The notes: generated by a model not told the origin, from the letters alone. Numbered from the stretch's first letter, positions 44,419 through 52,944 are shown. The stretch: 64,000 nucleotides of DNA from Streptosporangium subroseum (GCF_900188345.1 NZ_FZOD01000001.1:62001-126000); one strand, 5' to 3'. A program made the numbers and translations.

Positions 44419-44964
44419 ATGAGCCTCGAGCTCCTCAAGCATAAATTGGACCGCGCCTTCGGGCACATGGACGTCAACGGCAAAGGCTCGATCGAGCGCG
44501 GTGACCTTCTCGGCCTCGGTGCCCGGATCCTCGTCGGCTTCGGCGAGGCCCCGACCTCGGCCGCCGGCAGCAAACTCGTCCAGGGCTTCGGGTCGGTCTG
44601 GCAGACTCTGTCCACGGAGATCGACGCCACCGGTGACCGCGCGATCTCCCCCGAGGAGTTCCGGGCGGGCATGACCTCGGCCTTCATCGAGGGTGACCGG
44701 TTCGACACGGTCTTCGGACCCGCGACCGAGGCGTTCGCCGAGCTGTGCGACACCGACGGAGACGGCTCCGTCGGGCCGGACGAGTTCCAGGTCATGATGG
44801 CCGCGTTCGGCACCCCGTACGAGGACGTGGAGGCGGCCTTCGGCCGGCTGGACCTCGACCAGGACGGCAACATCTCGGTCACCGAGCTGGCCGAGGCGGC
44901 TCGGCAGTACTACACGAGCACCGATCCCGACGCCGCCGGCAACTGGCTTTTCGGGCCGATCTAG
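44419..44964 (+). CDS. Four-EF-hand calcium-binding protein (calerythrin-like)
   Basis: 181 residues from ATG 44419 (GGGAG five bases upstream). Four EF-hand loops are visible: 18-29 DVNGKGSIERGD (non-ideal Lys at position 5), 69-80 DATGDRAISPEE (Arg at the usual Gly), and two canonical loops, 111-122 DTDGDGSVGPDE and 145-156 DLDQDGNISVTE. The spacing and length match calerythrin and sarcoplasmic calcium-binding proteins of actinomycetes. It has no signal peptide. It lies 34 bases after the degenerate terpene synthase and its TAG stop overlaps the GTG of the intact synthase, so the three are probably one operon. Confidence 0.92.
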   Translation: MSLELLKHKLDRAFGHMDVNGKGSIERGDLLGLGARILVGFGEAPTSAAGSKLVQGFGSVWQTLSTEIDATGDRAISPEEFRAGMTSAFIEGDRFDTVFGPATEAFAELCDTDGDGSVGPDEFQVMMAAFGTPYEDVEAAFGRLDLDQDGNISVTELAEAARQYYTSTDPDAAGNWLFGPI

Positions 44965-46010
44965 TGGCCCCGACCCTCACCCAGTCCTTCGCTCAACCCT
45001 CGACCCGGCCCCACACCCCCGGTGAAACGGGGGTTCCCTCACCGCCGGAGCGGGCTCCGGGAGTTGCCGCGGCCCTGCTGCTCCCCCTCACCGACCTGGT
45101 CCCGGCGATGGCCGCACGCTGCCAGATGCACCCCTCGATCGACCGTATCGGAGCCGAACTCGCCGGCTGGGCCCGCGAGATGGGGCTGGAAACGCCCGCT
45201 CAGGCCGGGTTCGAACGGATGGCCGGCCGTGCCTTCGCCGAGTCGGGCACGGACGCGGCGTTCCTGTTCGCCAAGTGGCTGACCTGGCTGTTCCACTTCG
45301 ACGACGAGTGGGACGAGAAGCCCGCGGGACGCGCGGTCGAGATCGTGGAGGTCGCCTTCGAACGGCTTGATCTCATCGCCCGCGGCTCCGTCCCCGCCTC
45401 CTCCCCCGTCGAGAGAGCCTTCGAGGACCTCTGGAAGGTCACCTCCGCGCGGATGGGTCAGCGCTGGCGCCGGCGGTTCCTCATGGGGCTGGCTGCCCAG
45501 GGGGCGGCCTGCCGTACGGAGGCCGAGAACCGGTGCTCGGGACGGGTGCCCTCGGTGGCCGGGTATCCGGCGCTCCGCCGGGGAACGGCGGGCCCCTACC
45601 TGTTCGACCTGGTCGAACCGTGTCTGGGGGTGGAGGTTCCGGTCGAACTGCGCGAGACCCCGACCTGGCAGACCCTCATGGACGCCTGCAACGACGTCAC
45701 CGCCTGGTGCAACGACGTCGCCTCCCATCACAAGGAACGCGCGAACGGCGACGTGCACAACTACGTGACGGTCGCCGCCGTCGCCTTCGGGTTCTCGGAC
45801 GGCGATGCCGTCACGTGGGTGAACGACCGGATCGCCGCCCGTTCCAAGGATCTGCGGACCGCCGCCAGACGGCTGCCGGGGCTGTTCGACCAACTCGGAA
45901 TCCCGGCGGGCCAGGCCAGAGACCTCAGCAGGGTGGCGTGCGCGTTTCTCGCCGCGCCCAGGGCCCAGCTGGAATGGCTCCTGGAGTCCAGCCGGTACGA
46001 CGTGCCGTAA
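44964..46010 (+). CDS. Class I terpene synthase
   Basis: 348 residues from GTG 44964, overlapping the EF-hand stop by one base (TAGTG). All class I cyclase elements are present: D113-D114-x-x-D117 in FHFDDEWDE, a diphosphate-sensing Arg in YPALRRGT (205/206), the NSE motif N250-D251-x-x-S254-x-x-K257-E258 in NDVASHHKE, and the terminal ESSRY. A Pro-rich N-terminal tail of about 45 residues precedes the domain. It cyclises a prenyl diphosphate, probably C15 or C10; the product cannot be predicted. No P450 or prenyltransferase gene is nearby. It is coupled to the EF-hand gene and has a degenerate paralogue in the same unit. Confidence 0.93.
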   Translation: MAPTLTQSFAQPSTRPHTPGETGVPSPPERAPGVAAALLLPLTDLVPAMAARCQMHPSIDRIGAELAGWAREMGLETPAQAGFERMAGRAFAESGTDAAFLFAKWLTWLFHFDDEWDEKPAGRAVEIVEVAFERLDLIARGSVPASSPVERAFEDLWKVTSARMGQRWRRRFLMGLAAQGAACRTEAENRCSGRVPSVAGYPALRRGTAGPYLFDLVEPCLGVEVPVELRETPTWQTLMDACNDVTAWCNDVASHHKERANGDVHNYVTVAAVAFGFSDGDAVTWVNDRIAARSKDLRTAARRLPGLFDQLGIPAGQARDLSRVACAFLAAPRAQLEWLLESSRYDVP

Positions 46011-46020
46011 CCGTACGATC

Positions 46021-46048
46021 CCCGCATGTCCTCGTGAAGGCATGCGGG
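46021..46048 (+). terminator. Hairpin after the terpene synthase
   Basis: CCCGCATG (46021-46028) pairs with CATGCGGG (46041-46048), 11 bases after the stop codon, followed by GAAAGG. Confidence 0.6.
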
Positions 46049-46055
46049 GAAAGGT

Positions 46056-46179
46056 CCGCCCGTGAGGGCGGGACGCTCCAGGGGTCCGCGGCAGCGGGAC
46101 CCCGGCCCGCCCATGAGGGCGGGACGTTCCAGGAGTTCGGAACGGCGGGACTCCGGCCCGGCCCGCCCGTGAGAGCGGG
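46056..46179. repeat. Array of three hairpins with GNRA-type loops
   Basis: CCGCCC-GTGA-GGGCGG (46056-46071), CCCGCCC-ATGA-GGGCGGG (46106-46123) and CCCGCCC-GTGA-GAGCGGG (46162-46179, one mismatch) are spaced 50-56 bp. Each is followed by GACG. The first two also share the next bases (SCTCCAGG type). It lies between the terpene synthase and the convergent regulator gene. Confidence 0.8.
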
Positions 46180-46225
46180 ACGCGCGGCGTGGAGCGGACG
46201 AACGATCATGCGACCGCCGGGGAGA

Positions 46226-47164
46226 TCAGGAGACGCACACCAGGGAGTCGCCCACCGGGGTGCGCCGGTAGACGACCTCGCGGCCGAGGCGGCGTCGGGT
46301 GACCAGACCGCCGTCCGCCAGGACACTCAGGTGCTGGCTGATCGCGCCCGGGGTGAGGGACATCTGCCGGGCGAGCGCCGAGGTGGTCGTGGGGTCGGCC
46401 AGGGCGGTCAGGATCTGCGCCCTGGTCCGGCCGAGCAGCGCGGCGAGGGCGCCGGGGGCGGGCGGCGGGCCCGAGGTCCACAGTGTGCCGACGCCCGTCG
46501 CCGGATAGACGAGCATCGGCTGGTACGGCTCGACCATCACGGCCACGTCCGGCCAGTAGAAGGCGGTCGGCACGAGCACCAGGCCGTCGCCGCCCAACGG
46601 CGCGGAATACTCCCAGTTACGGGTGACGGTGAGCCTGTCTCCGCGCCAGCGCACGTTGGGATGCAGGTCGCCGAAGAGCTCCCGGGCCCCGCCCACGGCG
46701 AGCTGCCGGGAGCGCCGCAGCACGTCGCCCTCCAGCAGGCCGTAGATCCGAGGCCAGAACTCGGCGAACCCGAGCTCCCAGTAACGCTCCAGCGTGTCGG
46801 CGACCCGGGCCACGCCCGCCTCGGGGTCCGCCAGGAAGCGCTCGATGACCCGGGGATCGGACCCGCTCACCCAGGTCGCCTCCTCGGCCGCGCGCTCGGG
46901 GTGCGTCCGCCGTACCCGCTCTAGGTCGGCGGCGAAGTCGGGCATCGGCGTCTCGGGCGTCGGAGTGACGAAGTCCACCAGGTATCCCTGGAGCGGGACC
47001 AGCGCGAACAACTCCGACAGGTCGATCCCGGTCAGGCGGGGCCGTACGGCGCGCACCCAGGGCAGGTGAAGGGAGTGCCTGCCCGGATCGCGCAGGGTGC
47101 GCAGACTCGCCACCAGCTCCCAGATCGGCGAGAAGGCGAAGCGGATCCTGGTCACGTCGTCCAT
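46226..47164 (-). CDS. ArsR-type HTH regulator with large N-terminal domain
   Basis: 312 residues from ATG 47164. The C-terminal 80 residues are an ArsR winged helix: RTRAQILTALADPTTTSALARQMSLTPGAISQHLSVLADGGLVTRRRLGREVVYRRT. The first 220 residues (IRFAFSPIWELVASLRTL..., with FAEFWPRIYGLLEGDV) form a DUF5937-like domain found in many actinomycete regulators. The ligand is unknown. It probably controls itself and the divergent MFS gene through the TTTTAG palindrome between them. Confidence 0.85.
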   Translation of the reverse strand: MDDVTRIRFAFSPIWELVASLRTLRDPGRHSLHLPWVRAVRPRLTGIDLSELFALVPLQGYLVDFVTPTPETPMPDFAADLERVRRTHPERAAEEATWVSGSDPRVIERFLADPEAGVARVADTLERYWELGFAEFWPRIYGLLEGDVLRRSRQLAVGGARELFGDLHPNVRWRGDRLTVTRNWEYSAPLGGDGLVLVPTAFYWPDVAVMVEPYQPMLVYPATGVGTLWTSGPPPAPGALAALLGRTRAQILTALADPTTTSALARQMSLTPGAISQHLSVLADGGLVTRRRLGREVVYRRTPVGDSLVCVS

Positions 47165-47193
47165 GGCGAAGATCCACTCGACATAACAGGACT

Positions 47194-47211
47194 TTTTAGG
47201 CACGGCTAAAA
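47194..47211. promoter_or_regulatory. ArsR-type operator between regulator and MFS gene
   Basis: TTTTAG-N6-CTAAAA is a perfect palindrome in the 85 bases between the two divergent start codons. AT-rich palindromes of this size are typical of ArsR-family operators. Confidence 0.6.
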
Positions 47212-47249
47212 GATTGGCGCATGCCCGGACGCCTGTCCAACCTGGTCCC

Positions 47250-48497
47250 ATGAGCACCGCGACCCTCCCGAAGCCCACCTTCCTGCAATCGAAGATCGGC
47301 GGCCTGCCCAGGGCTTTCTGGGCCCTGTGGGCCGGCACGCTGGTCAACCGGGTGGGCATGATGGTCGAGCCGTTCATCGGCGTCTACCTGACCCAGGCGC
47401 GCGGTATGTCCTACAGCGCGGCGGGCGTGGTGATGGCGGTGTTCGGCGTGGGCTCGCTGCTCTCCCAGATCCTGGCGGGGTGGCTGGCCGACCGGTTCGG
47501 CAGGCGAGTCACCCTGACGGGCGGCATGATCGCGACGGCGGTCGCCATGGTGGCGCTGGGCTACAGCACCTCGCTTCCGGCGATCGTCATCAGCATGTTC
47601 GTGCTCGGCATGACCATCGACGCCTACCGGCCCGCGTCCAACGCGCTGGTGGCCGACCTGATCCCGCCCCACGACCGGCCGCGCGCCTACGGGCTTCTCT
47701 TCTGGGCGTTGAACCTGGGCTTCGCGGTGGCGATGGTCACGGGCGGCTGGCTCGCGCAGGCCGGGTACGGCTGGATGTTCGGGATCAACGCCGCCACCGC
47801 GGTGACCTTCGGCCTCCTGGTGTGGCGGGCGGTGCCCGAGACACTGCCCGCACGGGACGAGCGGCATGGCAAGGGGAGCCCGAACGAGTCCGGCAAGCGG
47901 GTTCGCGGCGGCTTCGCCGACGTGCTCAGGGACCGGCTGATGGTCACTTTCACCCTGATCACCGTGCTCTCCACCGTGGTCTACGCCCAGGCGTTCACCA
48001 CCCTGCCGCTGGCGATGACCCACGAGAAGTTCTCCACCGGCGACTACGGCATGATCATGGCGGTCAACGGCATCCTGATCGTGCTCCTCCAACCGCTGAC
48101 CGGCGACTGGTTCGGCAGGCGCGACCACAGCACGGTCCTCGCCGTCGGCCTGACGATCATCGGCGCGGGCTTCGCGCTGACCGCGTTCGTCTCCGACATC
48201 ATCGGATACGCGACCACCGTGGTCGTGTGGACCCTGGGCGAGATCGTCACCGCGGGCATCGCGGGCGCCATCGTGGCCGCCCTCGCCCCCGCCCACCTGC
48301 GTGGGCGCTATTCCGGCCTGTACGGCCTGGCCTGGTCGTGCGGGACCATGCTCGCCCCGCTGCTCGGCACGCGACTGCTCGAGGTGAGCCCCACCGTGCT
48401 CTGGCTGGCCGTCGGCACCCTCAACCTGATGGCCGCCGGGAGTGTGCTCGCGATCGGTCCGGCGCTGCGGCGCCGTATGGAGCCGGCTCCGCTCTGA
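47250..48497 (+). CDS. MFS transporter
   Basis: 415 residues from ATG 47250. Twelve predicted helices; the motif A loop between helices 2 and 3 reads GWLADRFGRRVTLTGG and its C-half copy is DWFGRRDHSTVL. AYRPASNALVADLIPPHDRPRAYG is typical of drug-efflux MFS proteins of the MdtG/DHA1 group. The substrate is unknown. It is probably derepressed when the divergent regulator binds its ligand. Confidence 0.9.
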   Translation: MSTATLPKPTFLQSKIGGLPRAFWALWAGTLVNRVGMMVEPFIGVYLTQARGMSYSAAGVVMAVFGVGSLLSQILAGWLADRFGRRVTLTGGMIATAVAMVALGYSTSLPAIVISMFVLGMTIDAYRPASNALVADLIPPHDRPRAYGLLFWALNLGFAVAMVTGGWLAQAGYGWMFGINAATAVTFGLLVWRAVPETLPARDERHGKGSPNESGKRVRGGFADVLRDRLMVTFTLITVLSTVVYAQAFTTLPLAMTHEKFSTGDYGMIMAVNGILIVLLQPLTGDWFGRRDHSTVLAVGLTIIGAGFALTAFVSDIIGYATTVVVWTLGEIVTAGIAGAIVAALAPAHLRGRYSGLYGLAWSCGTMLAPLLGTRLLEVSPTVLWLAVGTLNLMAAGSVLAIGPALRRRMEPAPL

Positions 48498-48595
48498 AAC
48501 TCCTGCCGACCGGGTCGCGTCCGGGCTCGCCGAGGTCACCTCGAACACCACACGGAAAAACCGGGACGAACCAGTGCGGCATCGGAGGTCGGCCC

Positions 48596-48677
48596 GGTGG
48601 TGAAACGGCACGGTGGAGGAGGTCGGCGCGGTGATCGAGGCCGGTCCGGTGGTGGAGCGGCACGGTGGAGGAGGTCG
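48596..48677 (+). repeat. 30-bp direct repeat, period 52
   Basis: Copies at 48596-48625 and 48648-48677 begin GGTGGTG and share CGGCACGGTGGAGGAGGTCG; 28 of 30 bases match. It lies between the MFS gene and the propeller gene. The 285-base gap holds no gene. Confidence 0.8.
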
Positions 48678-48783
48678 TCCCGCCGATTTCAGCCGGTTGG
48701 ATGTGAACCTTTTTGATCTCTCCGGCTTCTAACTATCCGTTGATGGATTCGATCCGCCGGTGAATTGATCTGAGGAGCTCGTT

Positions 48784-49728
48784 GTGAAGCACTGGACCGT
48801 GGCCGCCTGCGCCACACTCGCCATGTCCACCGCCGCAGTCGCCGCTCCCGCCGTGGCCTCGTCCCAGACCGCTCCGCCGACCCCGCCACGGATGGCTCAG
48901 CCGGCCTCGGCGCAGACGGCCCCGGTCGCGGGCGCCGTCTACCTCGGCTACAAGGGGTCCAAGATCGAGGTGCTGACCCACCGGCGCGACTGGACCGGCC
49001 TGGCCGTCGGCGGCGGAGCCCTCACCGGGCAGTTCTCCGCGTCACCCGACGGCAAGCGGATCGCCTGGATCGACGACAGGAACCGTCTGCACGTCAAGTC
49101 CGCCGGTGGGGACAGAGTGATCGCCAAGGACGCCCTCTACATCGGGCCCTGCGCGACCCCGGCCTGGACGGCCGACGGCAAGCGGATCGCCTATCCGAAG
49201 AAGGGCACCGCCACGGCCACGACCGTGATCGTGGTCGGCGCCGACGGCAAGAACGCGGTCGACTCCGGCAAGACCATCGGTATCTGCCACCTGACCTGGT
49301 CGGCCAACGGCAGGACCCTCGCCGGTTACGCCGGCGACACCCGCGGCGTCTACCTCCTGGACACCAGGCTCCGCACCTCCGCCAAGGCCCGCGGCGTCAA
49401 GCTCGCCAACCACGTGGAGAGCCTGTCCCCCAACGGCAGCCGGGTCGTGGTGAACGCCATCGGCGCGAACGCCGAGGGCGGTGACGGCTCCTGGCCCCTG
49501 TTCACCAACCCGTCGATCTACGAAACCTCGACCGGCAAGAAGATCCCCATCCCCGTCAAGGGCAGGCTGCTGGGCGCCCGCTACTTGAACGACGGCCGTC
49601 TCGCGGTTCGCGTCAAGGGCACGGCCGCCAACACGCTGGTGATCCTGAACGCCTCCGGCAAGGAGCTCCAGCGGGTGACCGAGCCCGCCAAGGCCAAGAA
49701 CCTCGGCCTGCTCAACGTCCTCGGCTAG
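48784..49728 (+). CDS. Secreted TolB/WD40-like beta-propeller protein
   Basis: 314 residues from GTG 48784 (GAGGAG upstream). Signal peptide: MKHWTVAACATLAMSTAAVAAPAVA, cut near AVA-SS, followed by a Pro/Ala/Gln linker. The rest contains blade-like repeats with (S/A/T)W or S-x-SPDGKRIAW patterns: SASPDGKRIAWID, AWTADGKRIAYPK, TWSANGRTLAGY and SLSPNGSRVVVN. Two Cys pairs may form disulfides. Propellers of this type usually bind proteins or glycans; no function is assigned. It stands alone. Confidence 0.82.
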   Translation: MKHWTVAACATLAMSTAAVAAPAVASSQTAPPTPPRMAQPASAQTAPVAGAVYLGYKGSKIEVLTHRRDWTGLAVGGGALTGQFSASPDGKRIAWIDDRNRLHVKSAGGDRVIAKDALYIGPCATPAWTADGKRIAYPKKGTATATTVIVVGADGKNAVDSGKTIGICHLTWSANGRTLAGYAGDTRGVYLLDTRLRTSAKARGVKLANHVESLSPNGSRVVVNAIGANAEGGDGSWPLFTNPSIYETSTGKKIPIPVKGRLLGARYLNDGRLAVRVKGTAANTLVILNASGKELQRVTEPAKAKNLGLLNVLG

Positions 49729-49949
49729 AGGGGGCCAACCGTGCCTTCTTCGGGCTGAGGGAACCTGTTTTTCATCGTGGTTCCGGCATGACTCCGGTGG
49801 GCCGGCGGCGGTGAAGCGGCTCGGGATCCGCCCGGGGATTTCGGCCAGGAGGCGGGCTCGCCAGGCCCGAGAACCGCTTACAGGAGCCCGAATCACCTGT
49901 GGATCGTTCCCTCGACCGCCGGGGATACAGGTCCCTCCACCGCCGGGAA

Positions 49950-49955
49950 TAAGGT
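49950..49955 (+). promoter_or_regulatory. Leaderless -10 box of nadE
   Basis: TAAGGT lies 7 nt before the GTG at 49963 and includes the alternative GTG at 49954, so the later start is preferred. Confidence 0.55.
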
Positions 49956-49962
49956 GGAACAC

Positions 49963-51747
49963 GTGGCTCAACTCCGTATCGCCCTGGCCCAGAGCAATCC
50001 CGTGGTCGGCGACCTGGCGGCCAACGCCGACAAACTCGTCGAATGGACCCGGCGCGCCGCCGACCGCGGCGCGCACCTGGTCGTCTTCACCGAGATGTTC
50101 CTGACCGGTTATCCGGTCGAGGACCTGGTGCTGCGCAACTCGTTCGTGGAGGCGTCGATCGCCGCCGTCGAAGGAGTCGCACGACGGCTGGCGGACGAGG
50201 GCCTCGGCGAGATCCCCGTGGTCGTCGGCTACGTCGACCGGGCGAACCTCGCCTCGCGCGTCGGGCAGCCCAAGGGCGCTCCGCTGGACGCGGCGGCGCT
50301 GCTCCACAAGGGTCGCGTGGTCACCAAGACCGCCAAGCACCACCTGCCGAACTACGGCGTCTTCGACGAGTATCGCTACTTCGTCCGCGGTGACCGGATG
50401 CCCGTCTTCCGGTTGCACGGGGTCGACGTGGCGATCGCGGTCTGTGAGGACCTGTGGCAGGAGGGCGGACCGGTCTCGGTGGTGGCCGAGGCGGGAGCCG
50501 GGCTGCTGGTGGTGCCGAACGCCTCGCCGTACGAGAAGGAGAAGGACGACGTACGGCTCGCGCTGGTCGCCCGGCGCGCCCGCGAGGCCGGCTGCGCCCT
50601 CGCCTACGTCAACCAGGTGGGCGGGCAGGACGAGCTGGTCTTCGACGGCGACTCGGTCGTCGTCTCCGCCTCCGGTGAGCTGATCGCGCGGGCCGCGAGA
50701 TTCACCGAGGAACTGCTGATCACGGATCTGGAGCTGCCCGAGGCCAGGTTCGGGGGTCTCGGGACGTTCCAGGTGGACGCCGGGGACGGGACCGTGATCA
50801 CGGTGGAGCGGCTGGAGCTGTCGGCGTCCCCCGTCGAACCGTACGAACCGGAGACCCCCTCGATCTCCGAGCACCTCGACGACGTCGCCGAGATCTACTC
50901 CGCGCTGGTCCTCGCGGTCCGCGACTACGTGGCCAAGAACGGCTTCAAGTCGGTCATCCTGGGCCTCTCCGGCGGCATCGACTCGGCCCTGACCGCCACG
51001 ATCGCCTCCGACGCGATCGGCCCGGACAGGGTGCACGTGGTGATGATGCCCTCGCGCTACTCCTCCGAGCACTCCCTGGGCGACGCCCAGGAGCTGGTGA
51101 ACCGGCAGGGGATCAACGCCCGGATCGCGCCGATCGCCGACATCGTGACCGGCTTCGAGAAGGAGATCGAGCTGTCCGGCATAGCGTCGGAGAACCTGCA
51201 GGCCCGGGTGCGCGGCATGATCCTGATGGGCCTGTCCAACCAGCACGGCCACCTGGTCCTGACCACCGGCAACAAGAGCGAGCTGGCCACCGGATACTCC
51301 ACCCTCTACGGCGACTCCGCGGGCGGCTTCGCCCCCATCAAGGACGTGCTCAAGACCCTGGTCTGGGACCTGTCCCGCTGGCGCAACGCCCAGGCGGGGA
51401 CTTCCGGCGAGTTCCTGTACGGCTTCGCGGCGCCCCCGATCCCGGAGGAGTCCATCGAGAAGGAGCCGAGCGCGGAGCTCCGCCCCGGCCAGCGGGACAC
51501 CGACTCCCTGCCGGAGTACGAGGTGCTGGATCTCCTGCTGTACGACTACGTCGAAAAAGACATGGGCTCCGCCGAACTGATCGCCGCCGGTCACGACCCG
51601 GCCCTGGTCGCCCGGATCATCCGCCTGGTGGACCTCGCCGAGTACAAGCGCCGGCAGTATCCCCCGGGCCCCAAGATCACCCCCAAGAACTTCGGCCGCG
51701 ACCGCCGCCTCCCCATCACCAACCGCTGGCGCGAGACCACCACCTGA
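49963..51747 (+). CDS. nadE: Glutamine-dependent NAD+ synthase
   Basis: 594 residues from GTG 49963. The N-terminal nitrilase-type glutaminase has the Glu-Lys-Cys triad: FTEMFLTGYP, KHHLPNYGVFDE and AVCEDLWQEGGP. The C-terminal synthetase domain has the PP-loop GLSGGIDSALTA, TGNKSELATGYSTLYGDSAGG and a C-terminal KFGRDRRLPITNRWRE-type end. It converts nicotinate adenine dinucleotide to NAD+ with glutamine as amide donor. The glnA2, nadE and panB neighbourhood is common in actinomycetes; here about 7 kb of other genes intervene. Confidence 0.95.
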   Translation: MAQLRIALAQSNPVVGDLAANADKLVEWTRRAADRGAHLVVFTEMFLTGYPVEDLVLRNSFVEASIAAVEGVARRLADEGLGEIPVVVGYVDRANLASRVGQPKGAPLDAAALLHKGRVVTKTAKHHLPNYGVFDEYRYFVRGDRMPVFRLHGVDVAIAVCEDLWQEGGPVSVVAEAGAGLLVVPNASPYEKEKDDVRLALVARRAREAGCALAYVNQVGGQDELVFDGDSVVVSASGELIARAARFTEELLITDLELPEARFGGLGTFQVDAGDGTVITVERLELSASPVEPYEPETPSISEHLDDVAEIYSALVLAVRDYVAKNGFKSVILGLSGGIDSALTATIASDAIGPDRVHVVMMPSRYSSEHSLGDAQELVNRQGINARIAPIADIVTGFEKEIELSGIASENLQARVRGMILMGLSNQHGHLVLTTGNKSELATGYSTLYGDSAGGFAPIKDVLKTLVWDLSRWRNAQAGTSGEFLYGFAAPPIPEESIEKEPSAELRPGQRDTDSLPEYEVLDLLLYDYVEKDMGSAELIAAGHDPALVARIIRLVDLAEYKRRQYPPGPKITPKNFGRDRRLPITNRWRETTT

Positions 51748-52042
51748 CGGACTCTTTCCGGCCGCCCCGAACCGGCCGTTTTTGAATGTCGTCTCGCCGT
51801 ACGGGAAGACCACCGACGGAATACGGCGGGCGAGACCGACCACCCGCCGGCCGTACAAGGGGGCAGGGACTCGACGTCGCAGCGCGCGATCGCCTCAGGT
51901 TCTCCGCGGCCACCCGGAACCGTTCGACGAGCCCGGACCGTCGGCCCGAAAGTCTCCGGGCTCCTGCGGTAGGCGTACCGGTCGGGAGATGTCAGGTACG
52001 GCCGGCAGCGTAGGCCGCACATTACGCGGAGGAGTCGGCAGA
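51748..52042. other. Non-coding stretch, nothing recognised
   Basis: No gene I can support. Open frames on both strands lack ribosome sites and family similarity. Confidence 0.5.
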
Positions 52043-52330
52043 GTGAGCGACATCAAAAGACGCTGGTAGAAATCGAACAGCGGATGCCGAACGCCGACGC
52101 GGCCTATGACGAGAAGTTTTTCGAGGAGTACTGCGCCGATGACTTCGTGGCCGTGGGAAATTACGGCATCTGTCCAGGCGGCATGTTCTCGACATGTACG
52201 CCAAGGGGACCGGAAACCCGCAGCGGATGTCCGAATTACCGCGAGGAGACTGTCCGCGATCCTTCCGGAACATATTGAAAGCGAGTATCCGATCGCCAAA
52301 AATGGCATCGATAAGATCCGACGCCTCCCA
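52043..52330 (+). pseudogene. Frameshifted NTF2-like (SnoaL/DUF4440-type) relic
   Basis: GTG at 52043, preceded by GGAGGA, begins VSDIK; then the frame must change to read TLVEIEQRMPNADAAYDEKF, EEYCADDFVAVGNYGIC; change again to read LDMYAKGTGNPQRMSELPR; and again to read LPEHIESEYPIAKNGID. In that order the pieces resemble the start and middle of a small NTF2-like protein. At least three frameshifts are needed, so it is a pseudogene; the family call is moderate. The region is lower in G+C than its neighbours. Confidence 0.6.
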
Positions 52331-52384
52331 GGCCTCCCGTAGCCCTGGAGAGTCCAACCTCATGATGACCGACTCGCCGCCCCG

Positions 52385-52672
52385 TTGGCCACGACCGAAC
52401 GCAGGAAGATTTCCATCCAAATATTACCGAAAAGGGCATGCCAATCGGAGGTTCGATTGCAGGCGCGGAAAAGAGAGTTCCCCATTGCGGAGACCGAAAG
52501 CAGCCTGGATAGTGTATTTCTGGAATCCGCCGTCGCAGGGCATGTCACGAATCATCCACACAACGTCGCGGCGATCTGCAAGCGATACGAAGCTACCCGC
52601 TCGGAGGCCCTGCCCGCGCGGGCCGGTGCCGACCTCGTAGCGAAGGTGATAACCGAATGGCAGCAGACCTGA
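52385..52672 (+). pseudogene. Truncated HTH/DUF5753 regulator remnant
   Basis: A 95-codon frame whose last 60 residues (TESSLDSVFLESAVAGHV, then NHPHNVAAICKRYEATRSEALP and ADLVAKVITEWQQT) resemble the C-terminal end of XRE-type regulators with a DUF5753 domain. The DNA-binding part and most of the sensor domain are missing. It ends 16 bases inside the DUF397 gene, the usual overlap of intact pairs. I infer a deletion that removed the 5' part. Confidence 0.6.
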
Positions 52673-52902
52673 CCGGCGCAACCTGGCGTAAATCCTCCCT
52701 CAGCGGCTCCGGTGGCGGTGACTGCGTCGAGGTCGCCGTAATGGACGCCCCCGGCACCGGGCACAAGGCCGGCCTCGGCGCCCTGCACGTGCTCCGTGAC
52801 TCCAAAAATCCCCAGGGGCCGAAGCTCTTCTTCACCCGGATCGAATGGGATGTTTTCATCGCCGGCGTCAAGCTCGGCGAGTTCGACCACCTCGGTAGCT
52901 GA
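52657..52902 (+). CDS. DUF397 domain-containing protein
   Basis: 81 residues. Starts MAADLTGATWRKSSLSGSGGGDCVEVAVM, the DUF397 hallmark (WRKSSxS...CVEVA), and ends with a strand-rich FTRIEWDVFIAGVKLGEF. These small proteins normally partner with an HTH/DUF5753 regulator encoded directly upstream in actinomycete developmental and defence-like loci. Here the partner is truncated, so the protein is an orphan or acts with a distant regulator. Confidence 0.9.
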   Translation: MAADLTGATWRKSSLSGSGGGDCVEVAVMDAPGTGHKAGLGALHVLRDSKNPQGPKLFFTRIEWDVFIAGVKLGEFDHLGS

Positions 52903-52944
52903 CCTCGGCAGGGTCCCCGTCCAGGTGGATGGGGGCCCTGTCGC

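Noticed and set aside
49042..51858. 938-codon frame antisense to nadE and the propeller gene
   Set aside because: It is a shadow of two well-supported genes and has no recognisable domain.
51895..52308. 137-codon minus-strand frame in the decayed region
   Set aside because: It is antisense to the NTF2-like relic, with no ribosome site and no similarity I can recognise.
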